Assembly (NCBI GenBank): GCA_937121005.1
Contig: CAKZKB010000268.1
Coordinates: 1-10,820, forward strand
Direction: 5' to 3'
From: an uncultured cyanobacterium
GTDB taxonomy: Bacteria; Cyanobacteriota; Cyanobacteriia; Cyanobacteriales; Geitlerinemataceae
Length of the DNA: 10,820 bases
Shown: in pieces, positions 1 through 5,582 of the stretch
How positions within the stretch are numbered: position 1 is the stretch's first letter
Layout of the letters: every line of letters starts with the position of its first letter
The notes under the pieces: generated by a model
Told to the model about the DNA's origin: nothing
Seen by the model: only the letters and a program-made list of their open reading frames with translations
The model's database searches: none
Made by a program: the position numbers and the translations under genes

Positions 1-55
1 TCATTGCTCATTGCTCATTGCTCATTGCTCATTGCTCATTGCTCATTGCTCATTG
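1..55. repeat. Heptamer tandem repeat (STRR-like), TCATTGC x7 plus partial
   Basis: The unit TCATTGC is repeated seven times without error from position 1 to 49, followed by a partial eighth unit to 55. It may extend beyond the window. Only AA separates the repeat from the ATG of the M48 gene at 58. A degenerate version of the same unit lies just upstream of argH (10161-10191). The 7-base period matches the short tandemly repeated repetitive sequences known in cyanobacterial genomes. No Shine-Dalgarno sequence lies between the repeat and the start codon, so the repeat itself forms the immediate leader of the mRNA. Confidence 0.95.
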
Positions 56-57
56 AA

Positions 58-858
58 ATGTCTGGAGAGTTTAGCGATCGCAACCCCCCACCTAGTAACC
101 GCCAACTACTGACACTGGCGGGTCTGTTTGTTGGCGTTATTGTCCTCATCATTTGGCTGGTGAGCGCGATCGCCAATGGGTTAGTGTGGTTGATTCCTCC
201 TAGCGTAGAACAGCAGATCGGCAAACCCTTTATCGCCGCTTACGAACAGATAGCTGAAAACGCTTCAGCACAACGAAAACTCAACGATCTCCTCGACGAA
301 CTCGAAGCCGAATTACCTGCTGAAAATCGTGCCGAACGAGATTACCAACTGCTGTACGTTACCGAGTCAATAGTCAATGCTTTAGCACTTCCTGGCGATA
401 CCATTGTCCTCTATCAAGGCTTAGTCGCGCAAGCCGAGTCGGAAAACGAATTGATGATGGTTTTGGGTCACGAATTGGGGCATTTTGCCAATCGGGATCA
501 CCTGCGAAAACTGGGGCGATCGTTCCTGTTGCGCGGTGCGTTGGCGGTGATTTTTGGCGATGGTGGTTGGATCGAAAGCGTTCTATCTTCCTCAATTAAC
601 AGAATTTCTAGCGCTCAATTTTCCCAATCTCAAGAGCGCCAAGCGGACGAATTTGGGTTACAATTGTTAGTGGCATATTACGGTCACGCGGCGGGTGCGA
701 CCGACTTTTTCGATCGCATGGCCGATAAAGATCGACGGGATTTTGCCTTTCTTTCAACCCACCCGCGCCCCGATCGCCGGGTGCAAGAGTTGGAGAAATT
801 GATACAGCAACGGGGATACAAAATCGAAGCGCGATCGCCGTTACCGGAGGTATTGTAG
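58..858 (+). CDS. M48 family zinc metallopeptidase, membrane-anchored
   Basis: This 266-aa protein is a gluzincin peptidase of the M48 (Ste24p/HtpX/Oma1-like) family, which degrades misfolded or damaged membrane-associated proteins. One hydrophobic segment near residues 17-46 probably anchors it in the membrane. The zinc site is the HELGH motif (His138, Glu139, His142), and the likely third ligand is Glu193 in SQERQAD, with Asp197 of the ExxxD motif. A late HPRPDRRVQEL segment is also typical of M48 proteins. The frame stays open upstream through the heptamer repeat. I chose ATG 58 because earlier codons would only translate repeat units. The TAG stop lies in the left edge of a palindrome (855-877). 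No RBS is visible. Exact subfamily and substrate cannot be told from sequence alone. Confidence 0.9.
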   Translation: MSGEFSDRNPPPSNRQLLTLAGLFVGVIVLIIWLVSAIANGLVWLIPPSVEQQIGKPFIAAYEQIAENASAQRKLNDLLDELEAELPAENRAERDYQLLYVTESIVNALALPGDTIVLYQGLVAQAESENELMMVLGHELGHFANRDHLRKLGRSFLLRGALAVIFGDGGWIESVLSSSINRISSAQFSQSQERQADEFGLQLLVAYYGHAAGATDFFDRMADKDRRDFAFLSTHPRPDRRVQELEKLIQQRGYKIEARSPLPEVL

Positions 859-877
859 GGGCAGATCTGCCCCCTTA
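855..877. repeat. Palindrome of the GTAGGGGC type, possible bidirectional terminator
   Basis: A perfect 16-base palindrome (858-873, GGGGCAGATCTGCCCC) is flanked by GTA on the left and TTAC on the right. It supplies the TAG stop of the M48 gene and ends one base before the stop of the convergent small gene. The outer sequence matches the central palindromes in the two MITE-like elements at 4892-4992 and 8638-8725, so it belongs to a dispersed family. Its place between convergent genes would suit a terminator, but there is no long T run on either side. Confidence 0.6.
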
Positions 878-1081
878 CTAGAAATCTTTGGGGCTAAAAA
901 ACTCCGATCGTCTCATCATTCGCCCTCGCGAGCCCGTTAAATTTTCCGGATCGAGATTGACAAATCCGGCAGATTGCCGTACAATGAGAGTATCGTTAGG
1001 GACGAGGCGTTTTCTGGTCGTCTCGCGGTTCGTTAAATAGAGTTTGCAATCTAGCTTTACTAACGTACTGCCCTGCCTCAC
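878..1081 (-). CDS. Small hypothetical protein, 67 aa
   Basis: I do not recognise the family. The frame starts at GTG 1081 and encodes a basic, soluble-looking protein with no membrane segment or cysteine motif. Segments such as NDTLIVRQSAGFVNLDPE and TGSRGRMMRRSEFF read like ordered beta-rich protein rather than a chance frame. The gene converges on the M48 gene, with about 19 bases between the stops. An AGGGA sequence lies about 15-20 bases upstream of the GTG, too far for a good RBS, so the start is uncertain. It could still be a spurious frame; judgement rests on composition only. Confidence 0.45.
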   Translation of the reverse strand: MRQGSTLVKLDCKLYLTNRETTRKRLVPNDTLIVRQSAGFVNLDPENLTGSRGRMMRRSEFFSPKDF

Positions 1082-1405
1082 TGATAATACATCACAAATC
1101 CCTCACAACCTACAGAAAAGGAAGTTAGTTGTTATGGCTAAAGTTGCCGCTCGTCCTTTTCGAGGGAATTTCTGATTGTTCCCCATTTCTTACCCTGTGA
1201 CAGTTTGGGTGCGGAATGTGGGATATACTCGTCATATAGACTGTAGTACAGCTTGGCGGAAGTAGGCTTACCATTGCGAAATGTACGCTGTCGCTACACT
1301 GCGAGCTAGTACATTGAGATAGTTGGCTTATTTATGCCACCCTGTAGTAGTTTGGGTTGCAACGCGAACCCTAACACCCACAAACGCTCTTAATTGTTCG
1401 TTGAC
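1082..1405. other. Non-coding region with repeats and a hairpin
   Basis: No convincing gene is seen in these 324 bases. They contain an imperfect direct repeat, CCCTGTGACAGTTTGGGT at 1193-1210 and CCCTGTAGTAGTTTGGGT at 1340-1357 (15 of 18 bases equal). There is a hairpin at 1280-1315 with outer arms AATGTAC/GTACATT and inner arms TCGC/GCGA, and a short GGGTT/AACCC stem at 1354-1371. A 13-codon frame at 1134-1175 follows an AAGGAAG sequence; it is too short to call a gene. The region probably holds the promoter of the gene at 1406 and perhaps that of the minus-strand gene ending at 878. Confidence 0.6.
1280..1315. other. Hairpin: AATGTAC / GTACATT with inner TCGC / GCGA stem
   Basis: Seven-base outer arms pair perfectly, followed by a symmetric 4x4 internal loop, a 4-base inner stem and a 6-base loop (TACACT). 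It sits about 90 bases upstream of the gene at 1406. It may be a structured leader, a protein-binding site or a degenerate dispersed repeat; nothing decides between these. Confidence 0.4.
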
Positions 1406-1810
1406 ATGACCGATCCCATTGACGACTTACTCGCCCAGGTCAAAGCAGAATGCGATCGCGAAACCCCAACCCCAACCCCTAACAAACCAACCCCTTCGCC
1501 ATCGCCAACCCCCCAAAGAAAAGACCTCACCGATCGCCTACTCGACGAAGTACGCGATGAATTTGCCGATCGCGATCGGGCTGCGGCGATCGCGGCGCAA
1601 GCCCGCCAAAAACGCCAACAACAGCAAGAAGAAGAACGCCACCGACAGCAGCGACAGCAATTCGCTAAGCAAGCTCAATTGTGGCTGCAAAACCTGGAAC
1701 CGCTTTCGACTGAAGGGATCTGGTTTGAAGAATTTGCTAGCAGCTATCCGACTAAAATTGAAGCTGCCATCGACTACTTACAAGCCCTAGCCGAAGTGCG
1801 ATCGACCTAA
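1406..1810 (+). CDS. Coiled-coil hypothetical protein, possibly Slr1339-like
   Basis: This 134-aa protein has three parts. The N-terminal helix contains MTDPIDDLLAQVKAE, followed by a Pro/Thr/Ser-rich linker (about residues 20-37). Then comes a long charged, Gln-rich helix (about 56-92), likely a coiled coil. The C-terminal part (about 93-129) contains WLQNLEPLSTEGIWFEEF and AAIDYLQAL. This layout resembles a cyanobacterial group around Slr1339 that has been linked to salt stress; I recall that link but cannot verify it here. No signal peptide or membrane segment is seen. A TTG start at 1394 is possible, but ATG 1406 gives the more natural N-terminus. No clear RBS. The linker is encoded by low-complexity CCCCAAC-rich DNA. 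Confidence 0.75.
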   Translation: MTDPIDDLLAQVKAECDRETPTPTPNKPTPSPSPTPQRKDLTDRLLDEVRDEFADRDRAAAIAAQARQKRQQQQEEERHRQQRQQFAKQAQLWLQNLEPLSTEGIWFEEFASSYPTKIEAAIDYLQALAEVRST

Positions 1811-1877
1811 CATTTGGATCGATAATCTGGAGTTTCCCGATCGCATGGTGTTCGATATCGATGCTGCCGATGACAAA

Positions 1878-1900
1878 TTTTTAATTTTTAATTTTTAATT
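1878..1900. repeat. Heptamer tandem repeat, TTTTTAA x3
   Basis: Three exact TTTTTAA units followed by TT, in the gap between the coiled-coil gene and the nuclease gene. It has the same 7-base period as the other short tandem repeats in this window, but a different unit. Confidence 0.85.
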
Positions 1901-1950
1901 GGAGCGTAGCGACTGACCGAAGCTGTGGTATGCTTGGGGAGATTCTCTCC

Positions 1951-1955
1951 AGGTG
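1951..1955 (+). promoter_or_regulatory. Probable ribosome binding site of the SNase-like gene
   Basis: The AGG of CCAGGTG lies seven bases before GTG 1961. It is the main reason for preferring that start over GTG 1925. Confidence 0.4.
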
Positions 1956-1960
1956 TATCC

Positions 1961-2563
1961 GTGCCGAAGAAAAAATCGACGCTACTCGATCGCGTTCGTC
2001 GGTTTGCTAGCGCGATCGTCAAACTCTTTATCCGTCTCTTGCGGTGGGTGTGGGATCTCCTACACCTTCTACAAGCGCGATCGCGAGGTCGCTATCAAGT
2101 CAAGCGCGTTCCTGACGGCGATACCCTAGCGGTTGTTGATGCCAAAGGCGATCGCATTAACGTGCGTCTTGCTTATATCGATACTCCAGAAGTTGCCCAC
2201 AACGAAGCAGAACGCAAAAGTCGCAAGTTGGTTTATAAAAGTCAGTTTAAATGGGGCGATCGCGCCAAAGATCGCCTGCAAGATCTTGTCGAAGCAGCCA
2301 ACAATGAAGTATTATTAACCCTTGTCGATACCGATCGCTACGGACGGCACGTTTGCGAAGTTCGCCTCGCTAACGGCACATTTTTACAAGAGGTGCTTGT
2401 CTCGGAAGGACTGGCACAAATTTATCGTCAATATATCCCTAAAGACTGTCCCAGTTTACCTGCATTGGAAGCCGCAGAAGCCCTCGCCAAACGCCGACGG
2501 CGCGGACTGTGGAGCGATGAAAAATTTATCCCGGCTTGGGAGTTTCGGAAGTTGACAAAGTAG
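1961..2563 (+). CDS. Thermonuclease (SNase-like) family protein with N-terminal hydrophobic anchor
   Basis: This 200-aa protein is a staphylococcal-nuclease-like (OB-fold) phosphodiesterase, expected to cleave DNA or RNA using calcium. Comparing motifs with S. aureus nuclease, the key residues are present: Asp54 in DGDT, Arg69 in VRLAYIDTPE with Asp74, Thr75 and Glu77, and Arg129 in DRYGRH. A basic start (MPKKK) is followed by an amphipathic to hydrophobic stretch at about 15-38, rich in Leu/Ile/Trp, which may attach the enzyme to the membrane or act as an uncleaved signal. I chose GTG 1961 because AGGTG (1951-1955) sits at RBS distance; GTG 1925 would add 12 residues and lacks an RBS. The gene follows the coiled-coil gene after a 150-base gap that holds a heptamer repeat. 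Confidence 0.85.
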   Translation: MPKKKSTLLDRVRRFASAIVKLFIRLLRWVWDLLHLLQARSRGRYQVKRVPDGDTLAVVDAKGDRINVRLAYIDTPEVAHNEAERKSRKLVYKSQFKWGDRAKDRLQDLVEAANNEVLLTLVDTDRYGRHVCEVRLANGTFLQEVLVSEGLAQIYRQYIPKDCPSLPALEAAEALAKRRRRGLWSDEKFIPAWEFRKLTK

Positions 2564-2594
2564 AAGATGTTTGCTAGGATAGCGAACAATGACA

Positions 2595-2624
2595 AAGCGG
2601 GCAAGCCCTCGAGTCTACCCGCTT
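2595..2624 (+). terminator. Possible terminator after the SNase-like gene
   Basis: AAGCGGG (2595-2601) pairs with CCCGCTT (2618-2624), a 7-bp stem enclosing 16 bases. It begins about 30 bases after the nuclease stop codon, and a T-rich tract (TATTCTATTTTT) follows about 10 bases later. The distance between stem and T tract is longer than in a classical intrinsic terminator, so function is uncertain. It could serve both this gene and the minus-strand frame ending at 2660. Confidence 0.4.
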
Positions 2625-2659
2625 AACGTATATTCTATTTTTCGCGATCGGTTTTTGTT

Positions 2660-2824
2660 TTAAGAGATTTCTCCGTCCAGGTTATTTTCAACTTCGCTCA
2701 AAACTTCAAACAGTAGATCGGTTGCCGAATCAAAACGGCTTTCTAAAGTGCTGATGGTGTTTTCGACCAGTTCCAGGCCGCGAGTACGAAGGATGGATAT
2801 CCAACTGTCTTCAATAGTAATCAT
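2660..2824 (-). CDS. Possible small acidic protein, 54 aa
   Basis: An ATG at 2824 opens a 54-codon frame ending with TAA. The product begins MITIEDSWISILRTRGLE and is acidic and almost wholly helix-like, with regular spacing of Leu/Ile/Val (ENTISTLESRFDSATDLLFE), so it could form an amphipathic helix or a small coiled coil. No known family is recognised. There is no clear RBS: the upstream bases are CACCCAAAACCC. It is the only plausible coding frame in the 549 bases between the nuclease gene and ftsI. It may be a real small protein or a chance frame. Confidence 0.4.
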   Translation of the reverse strand: MITIEDSWISILRTRGLELVENTISTLESRFDSATDLLFEVLSEVENNLDGEIS

Positions 2825-2924
2825 GGGTTTTGGGTGAAACTCGACATTTTAAGGGGTCGATTGTTTTAAAGATTTCCCGAACTGCGGGCCGCGATCGCGG
2901 TTAGCAGGCAATGGGAGTTCCCTC

Positions 2925-2947
2925 ACTAACAAATATATACTGTTAGT
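2925..2947. promoter_or_regulatory. Inverted repeat ACTAACA-N9-TGTTAGT upstream of ftsI
   Basis: Two perfect 7-base arms are separated by the AT-rich 9-base spacer AATATATAC, a symmetric layout typical of dimeric repressor or activator sites. It is about 165 bases upstream of the ftsI start and about 100 bases upstream of the small minus-strand frame at 2660-2824. The regulator is unknown. Confidence 0.4.
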
Positions 2948-3112
2948 ACAACGTTTGTCAAGTTTGCAGACATCGGATCGTCTCAATCCCTTTGCTGGAG
3001 AGCATTTGAGGTGCTTAACATTATCGAGGGAGCATCTGGCGATCGAGTGCGAATGGTAACAAAGATGACGCGATCGCCCCGCAGCACAGATCCGATTCGA
3101 TATAGTGAGAGC

Positions 3113-4843
3113 ATGGCCAAACTTCGCCACCACCGCCCCTCTCCGCGTCACCGCCGCCCCCAACAGCGACGGCGCTGGCGCGTACCGCCGTTCCTAGCAG
3201 GCAAGGCGCACCCGTCAAAATCCCGCCTGTGGCTGGTATGGGCAATTTTGGTCGCCATCTTTTTGGGGTTGGGGGTGCGGCTGTTTCACCTGCAAGTCCG
3301 CAACGCGATCGCCGAAGAACCGCCCCCCGTCATCGCCAACACCACCCTACCCCGCCGCGCCATCGAAGATCGCAACGGCAACCTGCTGGCCCTCGATCGC
3401 CCGGTGTACGAACTCTACGCCCACCCCCACCTGTTCGAGCGATCGCTGGCTGACATGGCCGCCGCCCTGGCCCCCGTCCTCGATCGCCCTCCCGCTTCCA
3501 TTCTCGCCCAACTCTCCAGCGCCCCCAGTGGCATCCGTCTAGCCTCCGATCTCTCGCAAACCAAAGCCGATCGCGTCGCCGCCCTCAAAAGTGACGGCTT
3601 AGAAACCATCCGTCACCAAGCCCGCCTCTACCCTCAAGCCGAATTGATGGCGGGAGTGGTAGGCTTCGTCAACGCCGATCGCCTGGGACAAGGCGGCGTA
3701 GAAGCCAGCCAAGAAATCCTCTTGCGACCTCGCGCCACTGACCCCTACTTCCGCGACGATCTGCGCGTTCGTCTCACCCTAGACGCACGCTTGCAACGGG
3801 TGGCCCGCAAGATTCTCCAGGAAACCGTCACCCGCGTCGGGGCCAAACGGGGCGCATTGCTAGCCATGGATGCCCGCGACGGGGCCATGCTGGCTTGGGT
3901 TGTCGAGCCCTCTTTCGATCCCAACCGCTACAACGAAACCGATCTCGAACGCCTGAAGAATTGGGCCATTTCCGACTGGTACGAACCGGGTTCTACCTTC
4001 AAACCCCTGAACGTGGCCATTGCTTTGGAAACCGGGGCCGCCCGTCCCGACGACTCGTTTTACGATGCCGGCCGCATTCAGATCGGCGAGTGGCCGGTAC
4101 AGAACTTCGACTACAATTTTGCCGGGGCGCGGGGGCCGCAAACCGTGACCGAAATCCTCCGAGACTCGAGTAATGTGGGCATGGTACGGCTGATGCAGGA
4201 GGTCGATCGCCAAGCGTACTACGAATGGTTGCAAAAACTGGGGATCGGCGATCGCACCGGGATCGACTTGCCCTTTGAAATTTCGGGCCAGCTAAAAAGC
4301 GAGGAACAATTTGTCTATTCGCCTATCGAAGCCGCCACTGCCGCCTTCGGTCAAGGGTTTACCCTCACCCCCATTCAAATGTTGCAATTGCAGGCCATTC
4401 TCGCCAATGGCGGCTACAAAGTGACACCCTATACTTTAGTGGGATTGTTTGACTCGCGCGGACGACAGCGCTGGCAAGGCGATCGCGGCGATCGCGAACG
4501 TATTTTTTCTGAAACCACCACTCGCCAAGTCATCGACATGATGGAAGAAGTGGTGCGCGACGGAACGGGAACCGCGGCCCAAATTCCCGGTTATCGCATT
4601 GCGGGAAAAACCGGAACGGCGCAAAAAGTTAACCCCAACACGGGCAGTTATTCGACTTCAGCCAGTATTGTTAGTTTTGTAGGCATTTTACCGGCCGAAG
4701 ATCCCCGTTACGTGGTGTTGGCTGTCATTGACGAACCCGACGGCGGAACGGGGGGAAGTGTAGCAGCCCCGGCGGTACGATCGCTAATAGAAGCATTAAT
4801 CGCGATCGAAAATATTCCCCCATCGGCGATCGCGGAGGAATAG
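3113..4843 (+). CDS. ftsI: Class B penicillin-binding protein (FtsI/PBP2-type septal transpeptidase)
   Basis: This 576-aa enzyme cross-links peptidoglycan peptides at the division septum. A very basic cytoplasmic tail (about 1-37, rich in Arg and His) precedes one membrane helix (about 39-58). The PBP dimer domain follows, starting with PRRAIEDRNGNLLA (about 80-93). The transpeptidase domain has all three penicillin-binding motifs: STFK with Ser294 as the acylated residue and Lys297; SSN at 352-354; and KTG at 499-501. There is no PASTA domain. The frame is open back to GTG 3011, but I chose ATG 3113 because the upstream codons look non-coding and AGTGAGAG lies just ahead as a weak RBS. A start at ATG 3053 cannot be excluded. 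The gene stands alone, not in a mur/fts cluster. Confidence 0.93.
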   Translation: MAKLRHHRPSPRHRRPQQRRRWRVPPFLAGKAHPSKSRLWLVWAILVAIFLGLGVRLFHLQVRNAIAEEPPPVIANTTLPRRAIEDRNGNLLALDRPVYELYAHPHLFERSLADMAAALAPVLDRPPASILAQLSSAPSGIRLASDLSQTKADRVAALKSDGLETIRHQARLYPQAELMAGVVGFVNADRLGQGGVEASQEILLRPRATDPYFRDDLRVRLTLDARLQRVARKILQETVTRVGAKRGALLAMDARDGAMLAWVVEPSFDPNRYNETDLERLKNWAISDWYEPGSTFKPLNVAIALETGAARPDDSFYDAGRIQIGEWPVQNFDYNFAGARGPQTVTEILRDSSNVGMVRLMQEVDRQAYYEWLQKLGIGDRTGIDLPFEISGQLKSEEQFVYSPIEAATAAFGQGFTLTPIQMLQLQAILANGGYKVTPYTLVGLFDSRGRQRWQGDRGDRERIFSETTTRQVIDMMEEVVRDGTGTAAQIPGYRIAGKTGTAQKVNPNTGSYSTSASIVSFVGILPAEDPRYVVLAVIDEPDGGTGGSVAAPAVRSLIEALIAIENIPPSAIAEE

Positions 4844-4891
4844 TTTTTTCTCCACGTTCGGAATAAAATAAGAAAGCACACCTTACAAGTT

Positions 4892-4992
4892 ATACCAATT
4901 TCCAGAATTAATGCAACACATGGAAACGTCCATGTAGGGGCAAACGGCGTTTGCCCAATCCGAAGTGTAACACTATTTTCGGAAAATGGTAT
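4892..4992. mobile_element. MITE-like element, copy 1
   Basis: The ends are inverted repeats: ATACCAATTTCC at the left and GGAAAATGGTAT at the right (11 of 12 pair). The 101-base element has no gene. Its left 50 bases match copy 2 (8638-8725) with a single difference, and its right end TTTTCGGAAAATGG is identical in both. The centre is an interrupted palindrome, GGGCAAACG/CGTTTGCCC (4938-4956), different from that of copy 2. TA flanks both ends, as expected for elements that duplicate TA, but this could be part of the inverted repeat. It directly abuts the RND transporter remnant. No related transposase gene is present in the window. Confidence 0.75.
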
Positions 4993-4995
4993 CAG

Positions 4996-5142
4996 ATAAA
5001 GTCTTAATATTCCCCCCGACAATGCCAGAGGAACGGTTAAAATAATCGCCAGCGGATCGATAAGCGAATTGTACTGCACTGCCATGACCACGAACACCAT
5101 AAAAGTTGCCAAACCGCCCAAAACTTGTCGCGTTTTCCATGC
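4996..5142 (-). pseudogene. Remnant of an RND (AcrB-type) efflux transporter gene
   Basis: On the minus strand about 49 codons read as AWKTRQVLGGLATFMVF, then VMAVQYNSLIDPLAIILTVP, then LALSGGILRLY. This closely fits the membrane region of AcrB/AcrD/AcrF-family RND pumps where a Tyr-x-Ser-x-x-x-Pro helix is followed by a Val-Pro-Leu/Gly-Gly helix. The rest of a roughly 1,000-residue protein is missing on both sides. A stop codon occurs 12 codons upstream. Downstream the frame runs directly into the MITE-like element at 4992, and no RND-like sequence follows beyond it. This is a dead fragment, not a small gene. It overlaps the upstream extension of the HicB-like frame. Confidence 0.8.
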
Positions 5143-5198
5143 TACAATCAGAGAAACGAGCCGGAACGACTGTTATGAGAAGTGCGATCGCGAAATCC

Positions 5199-5582
5199 AT
5201 GCCACTCAAAGATACCATCAATGCCATCGTTCGTGCGGGCGATCGCGGCGGTTACGTCGCCGAATGCTTAGAAATTTCTGTCGTTACTCAAGGGGATACC
5301 CTAGATGAAATCGTCGCGCACTTACAAGAAGCTGTGTCTCTCCATTTAGAAGGCGAAGATCCGGCCGAGTTTGGACTTATTCCCCATCCAAGTTTAGTTG
5401 TCACCTTCCGAACGATCGCCTCGAGATCCCTCCCTCTACCCCATCCCAATTTATCCTCCTCAAAGCAACACCTTCACCGAAAAAGCATCTGCGTACATCT
5501 TATTTATCTGTGGTTGCATTATCTGTGGTTCCCTCTCCACAAACTTGGCGCAAGGTTTTCACAAAACCGGGATAGGAAATAG
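5199..5582 (+). CDS. HicB-like antitoxin family protein, with atypical C-terminal tail
   Basis: Residues 1-74 match the short HicB-like fold that in many systems neutralises a HicA mRNA interferase. They begin MPLKDTINAIV, then GGYVAECLEISVVTQGDTLD and EAVSLHLEGEDPAEFGL, and end at SLVVTF. Stand-alone HicB-like proteins in cyanobacteria are usually 70-80 residues. Here the frame continues for about 50 further residues of low-quality sequence and overlaps the 3' end of convergent aroA by 83 bases, so the original stop may have been lost. I chose ATG 5199 because homologous proteins begin near the KDTI segment; ATG 5175 is the alternative, and starts before 5145 would lie in the RND remnant. 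No RBS is clear and no HicA partner gene is next to it. Confidence 0.65.
   Translation: MPLKDTINAIVRAGDRGGYVAECLEISVVTQGDTLDEIVAHLQEAVSLHLEGEDPAEFGLIPHPSLVVTFRTIASRSLPLPHPNLSSSKQHLHRKSICVHLIYLWLHYLWFPLHKLGARFSQNRDRK

Noticed and set aside
1..57. Upstream in-frame extension of the M48 protein (and likewise of ArgH, 10158-10190) through the heptamer repeat
   Set aside because: The codons only translate the repeat, and both proteins have natural starts at the ATG right after it.
1134..1175. 13-codon frame after AAGGAAG (MAKVAARPFRGNF)
   Set aside because: Too short to support from sequence alone. It is mentioned only as part of the intergenic region.
1463..1515. CCCCAAC-rich stretch as another heptamer repeat
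   Set aside because: It is irregular and explained by the Pro/Thr-rich linker of the protein it encodes.
3011..3112. Longer FtsI starting at GTG 3011
   Set aside because: The extra 34 residues look non-coding and have no RBS. ATG 3113 gives a typical basic tail before the membrane helix.
2849..3163. 104-aa minus-strand frame over the ftsI upstream region
   Set aside because: It overlaps the ftsI start and the composition is like a shadow frame, with no recognisable motif.
3860..4234. 124-aa antisense frame inside ftsI
   Set aside because: Shadow of a high-GC coding region. The plus-strand frame holds all three penicillin-binding motifs.
4708..4990. Minus-strand frame continuing from the RND remnant through the MITE-like element into the end of ftsI
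   Set aside because: Past the remnant it only translates the repeat element and the antisense of ftsI. It is not a gene.
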